A DNA stretch of 64,000 nucleotides from Haematobia irritans (taxonomy: Eukaryota; Arthropoda; Insecta; Diptera; Muscidae), in the NCBI RefSeq assembly GCF_050003625.1, contig NC_134399.1:36596671-36660670 (forward strand), in the 5' to 3' direction. Made by a program: the position numbers and the translations under genes. Each line of letters begins with the position of its first letter. The stretch's first letter is position 1. The notes beneath the pieces were generated by a model. That model was not told where the DNA came from. It did no database searches and worked only from the letters and a program-made list of their open reading frames with translations. This document shows, piece by piece, positions 22,120-33,992 of this stretch.

Positions 22120-24161
22120 TATACCCTCCATCATAGGATGGGGGTATATTAACTTTGTCATTCCGTTTGTAACACATCGAAATATTGCTCTAAGCCCCCT
22201 AAAGTATATATATTCTGGATCGTGGTGAAATTCTGAGTCGATCTAAGCATCTCCGTCCGTCCGCCTGTTGAAATCACGCTAACTTCCGAACGAAACAAGC
22301 TATCGACTTGAAACTTGGCACAAGTAGTTGTTATCGATGTAGGTCGGATGGTATTGAAAATGGGCCATATTAGTCTACTTTTACGTATAGCCCCCATATA
22401 AAGGGACCCTCAGATTTGGCTTGTAGAGCATCTAACAGAAGCATATTTCATCCGATCCGGCTGAAATTTGGTACATGGTGTTGGTATATGGTCTCTAATA
22501 ACCGTGCAAAAATTGGTCCACATCGGTCCACTTTTACGTATAGCCCCCATATTAACGGACCCCCAAATTTGGTTTGCGATTGCTCTAAGAGAAGCAAATT
22601 TCATCCCATCCGGCTGAAATTTGGTACATGGTGTTGGTATATAGTCTCCAATAACCGTGCAAAAATTGGTCCACATCGGTCCATAAGTATATATAGTCCC
22701 CATATAAACCGATCCCCAGATTTGGCTTGCGGAACCTAAAAGATTAGCAAATTTCATCCGATCCGGCTGAAATTTGGTACATGGTGTTGGTATATGGTCT
22801 CTAACAACCATGCAAAAATTGGTCCATATCGGTCCATATTTATATATAGCCCCCATATAAACCGATCCCCGGATTTGGCTTGTGGAGCCTCTAAGAGAAG
22901 CATATTTCATCCGATCCGGCTGAAATTTGGTATATGGTGTTGATATACGGTCTCTAACAACCGTGCAAAAATTGGTCCACATCGGTCCATAATTATATAT
23001 AGTCCCCATATAAACCGATCCCCACATTTGGCTTGCGGAGCCTAAAAGATTAGCAAATTTCATCCGATCCGTTTGAAATTTGGTACATGATGTTGGTATA
23101 TGGTCTCTAACAACCGTGCAAAAATTGGTCCATATCGGTCCATAATTATATATAGCGCCCATATAAACCGATCCCCAGATTTGGCTTGTAGAGCCTCTAA
23201 CAGAAGCATATTTCACCCGATGCGGCTGAAATTTGGTATGTGGTGTTGGTATATGGTCTCTAACGGCCATGCAAAAATTGGTCCACATCGGTTCATAATT
23301 ATATATAGCCCCCATATAAACCGATCTCCAGATTTGGCTTGCAAAGCCTCAAAGAGAAGCAAATTGCATCCGATCCGGTTGTAATTTGGAAGATGGTGTT
23401 AGTATATGATCTTTAACAACCGTGCCAGAATTGGTCCATATCGGTCCATAATTATATATAGCCCCCATATAAAGCGTTCTCCAGATTTGACCTCCGGAGC
23501 CTCTTGGAGGAGCAAAATTCATACGATCCGGTTCAAATTAGGAACGTGGTGTTAGTATATGGTCGCTAACAACCATACCAAAATTGGTCCAATCACACAA
23601 AAATTGGTCCATATCGGTCCATAATCATGGTTGCCACTAGAGCCAAAAATAATCTACCAAAATTTTTTTCTATAGAAAATTTTGTCAAAATTTCATTTCT
23701 ATAGAAAATTTTGTCAAAATTTTATTTCTAGAGAAAATTTTGTTAAAATATTATTCGGTTCATAATAAAATTTTCATCATTGTCAAAATTTTATTTCTAT
23801 AGAAAATTTTGTCAAAATTTTATTTCTATAGAAAATTTTGTTCAAATTTTATTCGGTTCATAATCTACCAAGATTTTATTTCTATAGAAAATTTTGTCAA
23901 AAGTTTATTTCTATAGAAAATTTTGTTAAAATTTTATTTCCGTAGAAATTTTTGTCAAAATTCTCTTTCTATAGAAAATTTTGTCATACAATTTAGAAGA
24001 TGGTGTTAGGAGGTTTTAAGATGCCTTGCCATCGGCAAGCGTTACCGCAACTTAAGTAATTCGATTGTGGATGGCAGTGTTTAGAAGAAGTTTCTACGCA
24101 ATCCATGATGGAGGGTACATAAGCTTCGGCCTGGCCGAACTTACGGCCGCATATACTTGTT
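22120..24161 (+). mobile_element. DINE-A element copy 6, full length
   Basis: This copy shows all modules: hairpin at 22120-22149; core with GTATATATATTCTGGATCG; GTCCGTCCG near 22253; eight 153-bp units at 22340-23600; junction GTTGCCACTAGAGCC near 23630; 29-bp array 23640-23985; 3' unit with GCCATCGGCAAGCGTTACCG, CAATCCATGATGGAGGGTAC and CTTCGGCCTGGCCGAAC, ending GCATATACTTGTTTT. The antisense frame across six units (22410-23315) is open for 301 codons, the longest in the window. The opposite strand is also open in part (22416-22739, 23100-23384), as expected of a stop-poor 51-codon unit. Confidence 0.92.
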
Positions 24162-24569
24162 TTATACTAATTTTGTATTTACTATAAATTTACTATAAAT
24201 TATAAATAAATAATTAAGAAAATAAAATAAGGATAATATGGCTATATTTGTAAGAATAAATATAGAAATAAATATCACCAATATTTATAACCTATACCAC
24301 ATAGTGGTCAGGGTATAATAACTTTGATCTGCCAAAAAATGTGCCTACCAGAAATATTGATCTTAGACCACATAAAATATATACCGAATCACCTCCTGAG
24401 CCCTTGGTGTCCGTCCGTCCGTCCGTCCGTCCGTCCATGTATTTGTTGTTCGCAGGATTCCGGTCGCAATTAGTAACCGAATTGATGATGAAATTGGGTG
24501 TGTGGCGCTTTTTTGGCATAAGGACGAACGCTATTGAATTTGGAAAAAATCGGATCAAATTTAGATATA

Positions 24570-25830
24570 AGGTTGGCTGATAAGTCTCCGGTCTAACAAA
24601 GAAAAACACATTTTTTGTCAAAATTCGTTTTTATTATTCAACATAGTTCCCTTCAAGAGTGATACAACGATTAGAACGACCTTCCAATTTTTTGATACCA
24701 TTTTGTTTGTACTCCTTCGGTTTTGCCTCAAAATAGGCCTCAGTTTCGGCGATCACCTCTTCATTGCAACCACATTTTTTCCCTGAGAGCATCCTTTTGA
24801 GGTCTGAGAACAAGAAAAAGTCGCTGGGGGCCAGATCTGGAGAATACGGTGGGTGGGGAAGCAATTCGAAGCCCAATTCATGAATTTTTGCCATCGTTCT
24901 CAATGACTTGTGGCACGGTGCGTTGTCTTGGTGGAACAACCCTTATTTCTTCTTTATATGGGGCCGTTTTGCCGCGATTTCGACCTTCAAACGCTCACTG
25001 TTGATGATTTTTCCCTTCTCAAGATAATCGATAAAAATTATTCCATGCGCATCCCAAAAAACAGAGGCCATTACTTTGCCAGCGGACTTTTGAGTCTTTC
25101 CACGCTTCGGAGACGGTTAACCGGTCGCTGTCCTCTCGGCCGACTGTCGATTGGACTCAGGAGTGTAGTGATGGAGCCATGTTTCATCCATTGTCAAATA
25201 TCGACGGAAAAACTCGGGTGTATTACGAGTTAACAGCTGCAAACACCGCTCAGAATCATCAACACGTTATAGTTTTTGGTCAAATGTGAGCTCGCGCGGC
25301 ACCCATTTTGCCCAGAGCTTCCGTATATCCAAATATTGATGAATGATATGACCAACACGTTCCTTTGATATATTTAAGGCCTCTGCTATCTCGATCAACT
25401 TTTTTTTACGGCCATTCAAAATCATTTTGTGGATTTTTTTGATATTTTCGTCGGTAACCATCCTTTCGGGCGTCCACTGCGTTCACCGTCCTCCGTGCTC
25501 ATTTCACTTCGCTTGAATTTTGCATACCAATCAATTATTGTTGATTTCCTTGGGGCAGAGTCCGAAAACTCATTATCAAGCCAAGTTTTTGCTTCCACCG
25601 TATTTTTTCCCTTCAGAATTTTATCAAAACACGAAATTCCTTTTTTCCATTTTTTTTCACAATAACAAAAGTTGCTTCACAAAACACGCTATATCTCACA
25701 AACTAATTGACTTACAGACGTCAAATTATGACACGAATCAGTTGAAGGTTGGTACTATATAAAAAAAATATGCATTTAATACTGGCGACGCTATCTACGT
25801 GTCAGACCGGGGACTTATCAGCCAACCTGT
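24570..25830 (-). mobile_element. Himar1-type mariner, degraded copy
   Basis: The ends are AGGTTGGCTGATAAGTCTCC (left) and GGGGACTTATCAGCCAACCT (right), flanked by TA on both sides. At about 1.26 kb it is near the usual length. The transposase lies on the minus strand. The copy sits inside the family D element, so it is the younger of the two. Confidence 0.9.
24634..25600 (-). pseudogene. Himar1-type mariner transposase, inactivated
   Basis: Mariner transposases cut and join DNA at TA sites with a D,D34D catalytic triad after N-terminal helix-turn-helix DNA binding. Visible pieces are VTDENIKKIHKMIL and ISKERVGHIIHQYLD (N-terminal half, 25267-25461), then FHQDNAPCHKSLRTMAK, HPPYSPDLAPSDFFLF and YFEAKPKEY to the C-terminus GNYVE (24634-24939). 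A stop replaces a Gln codon after TFDQK, the join at the 24940 region is out of frame, and at least one more frameshift lies near 25460. Motif content and order match Himar1 closely. It cannot make a full protein. Confidence 0.88.
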
Positions 25831-26449
25831 TAGCTCTTATATGTATGTATCGCCCGATTTCGATAAATGGTGTCAGATTGCACTCATTTACTAACCGAAC
25901 GGCGTTAAATTTGTCACAAAGTAATTCAATTGACTACCCTTTAAGTGTGCCAAATTTCATCCAAATCTGTTCAGATTTAGATATAGCTGCCATATATATG
26001 CATCGCTCCATTTTTCCAAATTTGGCCACAAGTCCCTTTTTTATCAACCGATTTGACTCAAAGTTTGCCAAATCAAGTTTTTTATACCACAATGTGAAAA
26101 AAAAAATACTATATGTGCATTGAAATCGGTTCAGATTTAGCTATAGCTCCCATATATATGTACCGCCCGATTTTCCCAAATTTGGCCACAAAACCCTTAT
26201 TTATAAACCGATCACACTCAAATTTAGCACAAGGTAACCTGATCTGGTATCAACCAAACCTGGGAAATTTCATCCAAATTGGTTCAGATGTAGATATAGC
26301 TCCCAAATATTGGCCATAAGACACTTATTTATTAACTAATTTTACTCATATGTTATATGTCATAGCTAGGCTTTCATTACATAAATATATTTCCCAAGTT
26401 TCACAAATTTTGTTTTTTTAACCACACGAATTTAGCGATTACCTCTTTT

Positions 26450-26875
26450 TATACCCTGCGCCACACTGTCGAACAGCGTCCGTTTGTCCATCCGTCCGTC
26501 TGTCTGTGAACACATTTTTGTGATCTAAGTCGCAGTTTTATTTCAATCGACTTCAAATTTTGCACAAGTATGGTTTTATGGGTCAGAATAGAACATTTGG
26601 GAGGAAATCGGTTCAGGTTTAGATATAGCTTCCATATATATCATTCGCCCGAGTTACACTCATATAATCACAGAGACCAAAGTTTTACTCCGATTTACTT
26701 GAAGCTTTGTGCAGGGATTAGAATTAGGGTTCTGGATATGGATGCCAATTTTGGTTGAAATCGGTCCAGATTTAGATATAGCTCCCATACATATCTTTCG
26801 CCAGATTTTCCACAGAGGTTAAAGTTGAAATCCGATAGAAGTGGAATTTTGCACAGGGAGTAGAATTATTGGTAT
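26450..26875 (+). mobile_element. DINE-like family C element, partial
   Basis: It begins TATACCCTGCGCCACACTGT, has GTCCATCCGTCCGTCTGTCT, then the block GTGAACACATTTTTGTGATC and CAATCGACTTCAAATTTTGC, and later GATTTAGATATAGCTCCCAT. This is the hairpin plus GTCY plus 'ATATAGCTCCCATATATAT' architecture seen in many Dipteran genomes. It is cut at its right end by the start of DINE-A copy 7. Confidence 0.65.
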
Positions 26876-27819
26876 ATTAACTTTGTTATTCCGTTTTTAA
26901 CACATCGAAATATTGCTCCAAGACCCCACAAAGTATATATATTCTGGGTCGTGGTGAAATTCCGAGTCAATTTATGTCCGTCCGTCCGTCTATTGAAATC
27001 ACGCTAACTTCCGAACAAAACAAGCTATCGACATGAAACTTGGCATAAAGAGTTGTTATTGATGTAGGTCGGATGGTATAACATAGCAAATGGGCCATTT
27101 CGGTCCATTTTTACGTATAGCCCCTATTTAAACGGACCCCCAGATTTGGCTTGCTGAGCCTCTAAGAGAAGCAAATTTCATCCGATCCGGCTGAAATTTG
27201 GTACAAGGTGTTAGCATATGGCCTCTAACAATGAAATTTGGTACATGGTGTAAGTATATGGTCTCTAACATCTATGCAAAAATTGGTCCACATCGGTCCA
27301 TAATTATATATAGCCCCCATATAAACCGATCCCCCGATTTGGCTTGCGGAGCCTCTAAGAGAAGCAAATTTCATCCGATCCGGATAAAATTTGGTACATG
27401 GTGTAAGAATATGGTCTTTAACAATCATGCAAAAATTGGTCGAAATCGGTCCATAATTATATATATAGCCTCCATATAAACCGATCCCCAAATTTGACCT
27501 CCCGAGCCCCTTGGAAGAGCAAAATTCATCCGATTCGGTTGAAATTTGGTACGTGATTTTAGTGTATGGTCTCTAACAACCATGCAGGAATTGGTAAATT
27601 TTATCCGCATTGTGCTAGTATATGACCGTTAACAATATATATGACCGTTATAGTTATATATAGCCCTCATATAAATCGATCCCCAATCACACAAAAATTG
27701 GTCCATATCAAGTTCATAATTGTATATAGCCCCCATATAAACGACCGCCATAATTCAATTCTGGCTCTCCATAAAAATCCATATCGATTCGTACTTATTT
27801 GTAGACTTACCTACACATA

Positions 27820-29090
27820 ACAGGTTGGCTGATAAGTCCCCGGTATGACACATAGATGGCGTCGCATAATATTTTTATATAGTACCAACCTTCAAATGAT
27901 TCGTGTCAAAATTTGACGTCTGTAAGTCAATTAGTTTGTGAGATAGAGCGTCTTTTGTGAAGCAACTTTTGTTATTGTGAAAAAATGGAAAAAAAGGAAT
28001 TTCGTGTTTCGATAAAATTCTGAAGGGAAAAAATACGGTGGAAGCAAAAACTTGGCTTGATAATGAGTTTCCGGACTCTGCCCCAGGGAAATCAACAATA
28101 ATTGATTGGTATGCAAAATTCAAGCGTGGTGAAATGAGCACGGAGGACGGTGAACGCAGTGGACGCCCCATAGAGGTGGTTACCGACGAAAACATCAAAA
28201 AAATCCACAAAATGATTTTGAATGACCGTAAAATGAAGTTGATCGAGATAGCAGAGGCCTTAAAGATATAAAAGGAACTTGTTGGTCATATCATTCATCA
28301 ATATTTGGATATGCGGAAGCTCTGTGCAAAATGGGTGCCGCGCGAGCTCACATTTGACCAAAAACAACAACGTGTTGATGATTATGAGCGGTGTTTGCAG
28401 CTGTTAACTCGTAATACTCCCGAATTTTTCCGCCGATATGTGACAATGGATGAAACATGGCTCCATCACTACACTCCTGAGTCCAATCGACAGTCGGCTG
28501 AGTGGACAGCGACCGGTGAACCGTCTCCGAAGCGTGGAAAGACTCAAAAGTCCGCTGGCAAAGTAATGGTCTCTGTTTTTTGGGATGCGCATGGAATCAT
28601 TTTTATCGATTATCTTGAGAAGGGAAAAACCAGCAACAGTGACTTTTATATGGCGTTATTGGAGCGTTTGAAGGTCGAAATCGCGGCAAAACGGCCCCAT
28701 ATGAAGAAGAAAAAAGTGTTGTTCCACCAAGACAACGCACCGTGCCACAAGTCATTGAGAACGATGGCAACAATTCATGAATTGGGCTTCGAATTGCTTC
28801 CCCACCCACCGTATTCGCCAGATCTAGTCCCCAGCGACTTCTTCTTGTTCTCAGACCTCAAAAGGATGCTCGCAGGGAAAAAATTTGACTGCAATGAAGA
28901 GGTGATCGCCGAAACTGAGGCCTATTTTGAGGCAAACCCGAAGGAGTACTACCAAAATGGTATCAAAAAATTGGAAGGTCGTTGTAATCGTTGTATCGCT
29001 CTTGAAGGGAACTATGTTGAATACTGAAAACGAATTTTGACAAAAAATGTGTTTTTCTTTGTTAGACCGGGGACTTATCAGCCAACCTGT
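27820..29090 (+). mobile_element. Himar1 mariner, nearly complete copy
   Basis: The 1271-bp element has ends ACAGGTTGGCTGATAAGTCC and its complement GGACTTATCAGCCAACCTGT, flanked by TA at 27818-27819 and 29091-29092. The host sequence across the site (CCTACACA-TA-CCTTTTTGTCT) is seen unoccupied, in reverse, at 47017-47040 in DINE-A copy 10. This proves the boundaries. It carries a full-length but broken transposase on the plus strand. Confidence 0.95.
27985..29027 (+). pseudogene. Himar1 transposase with two main lesions
   Basis: The frame starts MEKKEFRVSIKF at 27985. A deletion of about 7 bp near 28018 then shifts it out of phase. From 28038 the normal phase continues (VEAKTWLDNEFPDSAPGKST, then GRPIEVVTDENIKK) to a TAA at 28269-28271, where Himar1 has a Ser codon in ALKISKER. 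After that it is open to 29027. All three catalytic aspartates are present: TMDETW (28449), HQDNAPCH (28731) and APSDFF-type VPSDFF (28836). The last two are 34 residues apart, the mariner D34D spacing. The normal stop is read through by two codons (GNYVEY-TGA). Similarity to Himar1 is very high by recall, suggesting a young insertion. Confidence 0.93.
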
Positions 29091-29274
29091 TACCTTTTTG
29101 TCTAATATATACTACCTATGGACTAACTTACAATTTAGAAGACGATGTTAAGAAGTTTTAAGATTATTACCGCAACCCAAGTAATTCGATTTTGGATGAC
29201 AGTCTTTCGTAGAAGTTTCTACGCAATCCATGGTGGAGGGTACATAAGATTCGGCCCGACCGAACTTACGGCCG

Positions 29275-29469
29275 TTAAATATTTGTGTGTTTATGGCCAA
29301 TGACACATTTTTTACTCTTTTTTAGAATTTTTCACAAGTAACACTGGTCGGAAAAATAAAATTATAAATGGGTTTAGCTCGTACCTTTTCTTTGGCACCA
29401 TTATTTAAAAACACTTGTGTCCCTTTTACTTTTGTGCCAGTTTTAGAAATTATAAACAGTTAAAAAATA
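29275..29469. repeat. Left part of an old ~165-bp tandem repeat split by DINE-A copy 8
   Basis: It contains AATTATAAATGGGTTTAGCT followed by CGTACCTTTTCTTTGGCAC and GTGTCCCTTTTACTTTTGTG. The same order recurs at 31325-31900. DINE-A copy 8 lies between. Confidence 0.5.
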
Positions 29470-31324
29470 AACAAGTATATACGGCCGTAAGTTCGGCCAG
29501 GCCGAAGCTTATGTACCCTACACCATGGATTGCGTAGAAACTTCTACTGAAGACTGTCATCCACAATCGTATTACTTGGGTTGCGGTAACACTTGCCAAT
29601 GGCAAGGTGTTTTATGGCGATTTCGATTGAGAAAAAAGGTGCAACATTCTCGAAATTGATTGCCACATATGAAGGACACTGTCATAGATTTTGGATCCTG
29701 TATCCCTCAAAATGTTATGAATTAATAATAACTTTGGAGTGACACTATCATTTGGGCGAAAATACAATGAGGGGAAAAGTAGTGTAACACCAAGGCAACA
29801 TATTTTTTGCGAAACGAAAACGCCCTTAAAACTTCCTACCACCGTAATATATACCACATAGTCCATACGTGGTATATATTAAACTAAAAAAGGCCGATTA
29901 AATACGTATATAATTAATTTTAAAGTTTCTATAGAAATAACATTTTGACAAAATAAAATTTTGACAACATTTTCTATAAAAGTAACATATGGAAAAAAAT
30001 TTTCTATAGAAATAAAATTTCGACAAAATTTTCAATACAAATAAAATTTTGACAAAATTTTCAATAAAATTAAATGTTGACAAAATTTTCTTTAGAAATA
30101 AAATTTTGACAAAATTTTCTATAGAAATATATTTTTTAACAAAATATTCTATACAAATAAAATTTTGACAATGTTTTCTATAAAAATAAAATTTTGGTGG
30201 ATTATTTTTGGCTCGACTGGCAACCATGAATATGAACCGATACGGACCAATTTTTGTGTGATTGGGGATCGGCTATATATAACTATAGACCGATATGGAC
30301 AAATTTTGGCATGTATATTAGCGGCCTTATACTAACACCACGTTGCAAATTTCAACCGGATCGGATGAATTGTGCTCCTCCAAGAGGCTCCGGAGATCAA
30401 ATCTGGGGAACGGTTTATATGGGGGCTATATATAATTATGGTCCGATATGGACCAATTAGTGCGTGTTTGTTAGAGACCACATTCTAACACCATGTTCCA
30501 AATTTCAACCGGATCGGATGAATTTTGCTCCTCCAAGAGGCTCCGGGGGACAAATCTGGGAATCGATTTATATGGGGGCTATATATAATTATGGACCGAT
30601 ATGGAGAAATTTTTGCATGGTCATTAGAAAACATATACCAACACCATGTACCAAATTTCAGCCGGATCGGATGAAATTTTCGTTTCTTAGAGGCTCCGCA
30701 AGCCAAATCGGGGGATGGGTTTATATGGGGGCTATATATAATTACGGACCGATGTGGACCAATTTTTGCATGGTCATTAGAGAACATATACCAATACCAT
30801 GTACCAAATTTCAGCCGGATCGGATGAAATTTGCTTCTCTTAGAGGCTCCGCAAGCCAAATCGGGGGATCGGTTTATATGGGGGCTATATATAATTATGG
30901 ACCGATATGGACCAATTTTTGCATGGTTGTTAGAGACCATATACTAACACCATGTACCAAATTTCAGCCGGATCGGATGAAATTTGGTTCTCTTAGAGGC
31001 TCCGAAAGCCAAATCGGGGGATCGGTTTATATGGGGGCTATATGTAATTATTTAGCGATGTGGACCAATTTTTGCCTGGTTGTTAGAGGCCATATACTAA
31101 CACCATGTACAAAATTTCAGCCGGATCGGATGTTCAAGTCGATAGCTTGTTTCGTTCGGAAGTTAGCGTGATTTCAACAGACGGACGGACATGCTCAGAT
31201 CGACTCAGAATTTCACCGCGATCCAGAATATATATACTTTATGGGGTCTTAGAGCAATATTTCGATGTGTTACAAACGGAATGAAAAAGTTAATATACCC
31301 CCCATCCTATGGTGGAGGGTATAA
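29470..31324 (-). mobile_element. DINE-A element copy 8, full length, minus orientation
   Basis: Its 3' end lies on the left (AACAAGTATATACGGCCGTA, TTCGGCCAGGCCGAA) and its hairpin on the right (ATACCCCCCATCCTATGG...GAGGGTATA, 31294-31324). Within the 3' unit, about 220 bp of foreign sequence (29611-29830) interrupts GGCAAGGT...TTAAAACTTCC. The 29-bp array (29925-30195), junction and 153-bp units (30255-31130) follow. Both strands have open frames across the array (235 codons plus, 151 codons minus). I judge them repeat by-products. Confidence 0.9.
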
Positions 31325-31900
31325 AAAAAATGTATCTACAAATTTTAATGGATTTATCTCGTATATTTCCTTTTGCGAAATAACCCTAATAAAATTACCT
31401 ACTTAAAACATTCTTGCCAATAACAGTATATGTGCCCCCTTTTAGCAATTATCAAACGTAACAAAGGTTTATCTACAAAAACTGTTATAAATGGATTTAG
31501 CTTGACTTTGTCTACAAAAACTGTTATAAATGGATTTAGCTTGAAGTTATCTTGTTGTGAAAGAGAGCCACTTTTTTTAAAAACTGCAGAAATTTTTATT
31601 TCCCATGAATACTTTTTGCCACTATTAGAAATGATCAAAGGTAACTCAAGTCAAAAAAATATAATAAAAATTAAAAAAAAATTGTTATAAATGGATTTAG
31701 CTCGTCGTTTTTAATTTTTAGAATTTTTTCCAGTTTTAATTTCTTGCACTACTTTTTATTGACAATTAACTTTTTGTGTCACTTTTTGGAAATTATCGAA
31801 AACAACGTTGGTGGAAAAAAATATAACAGTTTTGTATCTAAAGAAACTGTTATAAATGGATTTAACTCTTATTTTTTTCCTTTTGAGAAAAGAGTCATTT
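31325..31900. repeat. Diverged tandem repeat, ~135-170 bp spacing
   Basis: The motif CTGTTATAAATGGATTTAGC (or close variants) recurs at about 31341, 31482, 31522, 31686 and 31847, each followed by T/C-rich sequence and TAGAAATTATC-like stretches. Two copies at 31471 and 31511 are a recent ~41-bp tandem duplication. The left continuation is at 29275-29469. Confidence 0.55.
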
Positions 31901-33589
31901 GTTTAATATAATGAGGCAAATGGCCGAATTTCAGCAATTCAGTAGAGTATAAAATACTCTCAATGCTTCCAGAATTTTGAGCTTCCTTTCAGTTTTTCGT
32001 TAAATATTCCGCTTTGCCAAAAAAGCATCCTTGACAGAAGAATATTTCACATTTTCTCTCCATGGATAGATGGCGTTTCTTCTCATCTCCGCAATGTGCT
32101 ATGTAAACCGTAGATTTGGTCAATGATTGCAGGTCGGTATATACCATTCTGCCAAACAAAATGTGAGTAACGTAACTCATAACCGAAATGTGCAGTCGTT
32201 GTTAAAATACCAAATTTATTGGCCATCAGTCACTCAAAAAAATCCAGCCAACACCATAGCACTTCTCTACGACAATGTACGGTCATTTCTTTTCACCAAC
32301 TACCCCCTACCATCGCAATGATTTCTGTCCATTGGCATAACGGCTATAAATGACAGACGATAAGCCATTTCGATATTTCTGTAATGGTGCTGGTGCTGGT
32401 CAGCTGGCCATATAGACCATACTGTAAGCTTGGTAAGATGCATATGCTTGCATTTTCATCCTAGACCAACCAAAAAAAACAAACAAGATCCGCTTTCTGG
32501 CAGCAAAAGCAGCGGCTACCATTGCCATGTCAGTCAAACAAAAAATGGTGCTGCAATGCCATGAAATTCTATATGAACTTCTAGCGGAATGAACGATATT
32601 CGATTGTGAGAGGGAGTTAGGGGCTTAAAAAATTTTCCAATCCAGTGGAGGGGGGAGGAGACTAAATGTAATACCGTAATGGTGCAATATTATTAATACG
32701 TTCGCTCGTTATCAAATGGGCTTCTCATGCAAAATGGACACAATAATACTATTCCGGCATTCCAATATACCCATTTCCACTCACACACACACACTCACGC
32801 ACATCCATTGCACTTGCACTTGCATTTTTTTTTTGTGTTGAGTGGTATTCAGAATTTTCCTGCCATTTCTTTGATGGACACATGTGCCAGACTCCAAATT
32901 GTTCTATGAACTCATGACGCTGGTGCATACATCCATAGCTCACTGGCTGCTAGTATGTGCGTTTGCATCTCCAAATAAATGGTGATGGGAGTTTCAGACC
33001 CCATCTACCATACATGGACCACAGATACCAAAGCAATTCGATTCGGACCAATCTCGTTGGCAATTTTAAATATATCCAATAAAATTGTAATGTCCGAAAG
33101 ACATATGAATTATGATTTTAGATTTACCATACACCACGCCACACCTCTGGAACTGGTACACCTCAATGTACTGGATTGGATTGCTGATGCTGCTGCAGCA
33201 TCAGCATTGTATGCTCAGCTATTCGTGCGAATATGGGTGTTGTTCATCATTACGGGTGAAAAAGCAAAAGTAATATTCTCTTGCTTGTTTTCATAGCAAT
33301 GATATTCGCATGCCACTATTCCATATGAATACATTAGGATGGACGACGAAGAGATTCTGACATATTCTGGTAGGCTATCACCAAGGCTGCTACTCGTGTC
33401 GACAATAATCTACCAAACTTTGAAGAAAATATAATCACAAATCTACCTAAACTTAAAAACAAAAATCTTATTTTGAAGTCTTTGATCAAATTTTTGTGTT
33501 TAGTATTGAAAAAATGTTTTTACTTCGAATGAATGAATGACCACTCTTATCTTTTTTGGGCAAAAATATTAAAAATCTTACATATATTG
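31901..33589. other. Gene-free, mostly single-copy-looking sequence
   Basis: No gene is recognised. It contains a CA-rich tract (CACTCACACACACACACTC near 32780) and a GGTGCTGGTGCTGGTCAGCTGG stretch near 32386. The open frames of up to 105 codons have no identifiable domain. Confidence 0.45.
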
Positions 33590-33992
33590 AATTTATAGAA
33601 AGTTTTGCCAAAATTTTATTCTATAAAAAATTTTCTCAAAATTTTATTTCTATAAAAAATTTTCTCAAAATTTTATTTCTATAAAAAAATTTTCTCAAAA
33701 TTTTATATCTATTGAAAATGTCGAAATTTTATTTGTATAGAAAATTTGGTCAAAATTTAATTTCTACATAGTTTTTTTTTTATTTTTATACAATATATAT
33801 TTTCATTTCATTTTTATAGAAACTTTTCTCAACATTTTATTTCTTTAAAAGATATTTTCAAAATTTTATTTCTATAGAAAATTTTCTCAAAATTGTATTT
33901 CTATATAAAATTTTCTCAAAATTGTATGTCTATAGAAGACATTTTCAAAATTTTATTTCAATAAAAAATTTTATTTCTATAGAAAATTTTAT
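33590..33992 (+). repeat. 29-bp satellite array interrupted by DINE-A copy 9
   Basis: About 13 diverged monomers with TCTCAAAATTTTATTTCTAT variants run directly into the TATACCCTCC hairpin at 33993. The variant TCTC in place of GTC is shared with the array at 35620-36640. This suggests one original array split by, or duplicated with, copy 9. Confidence 0.75.

Larger units (their letters stand above)
24287..26375 (+). mobile_element. DINE-like family D element, split by a Himar1 insertion
   Basis: The left part (24287-24569) has a hairpin TATAACCTATACCACATAGT...CAGGGTATA and a run of GTCCGTCCGTCCGTCCGTCC near 24410. The right part (25831-26375) has tandem units with AGATTTAGATATAGCTGCC and CCCGATTTTCCCAAATTTGG at about 25975 and 26130, and a weaker one near 26285. 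It follows the same plan as DINE-A and B (hairpin, GTCY, internal units) with different sequence. Its 3' end is not clear. Confidence 0.65.
26876..29286 (+). mobile_element. DINE-A element copy 7 (short subfamily without 29-bp array), carrying Himar1
   Basis: The 5' hairpin is missing; the core begins at GGTATATTAACTTTGTTATT. The 153-bp units run about 27060-27700. Then a distinct segment (AATTCTGGCTCTCC..., 27740-27819) and the 3' unit (29091-29286) with CGGCCCGACCGAACTTACGG follow without any 29-bp array. Copy 10 (46832-49082) has the same arrangement. Himar1 is inserted at a TA. Confidence 0.8.

Noticed and set aside
22410..23315. 301-codon minus-strand frame made of 51-residue repeats, as a repeat protein gene
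   Set aside because: It lies antisense within a DINE-A 153-bp array. Equivalent frames occur in every copy with differing limits, and the opposite strand is also partly open. The simplest explanation is a stop-poor unit whose length is a multiple of three.
30464..31171. 235-codon plus-strand frame and overlapping 151-codon minus-strand frame, as overlapping genes
   Set aside because: Same 153-bp array effect in DINE-A copy 8. No start context, splice sites or non-repeat extension.
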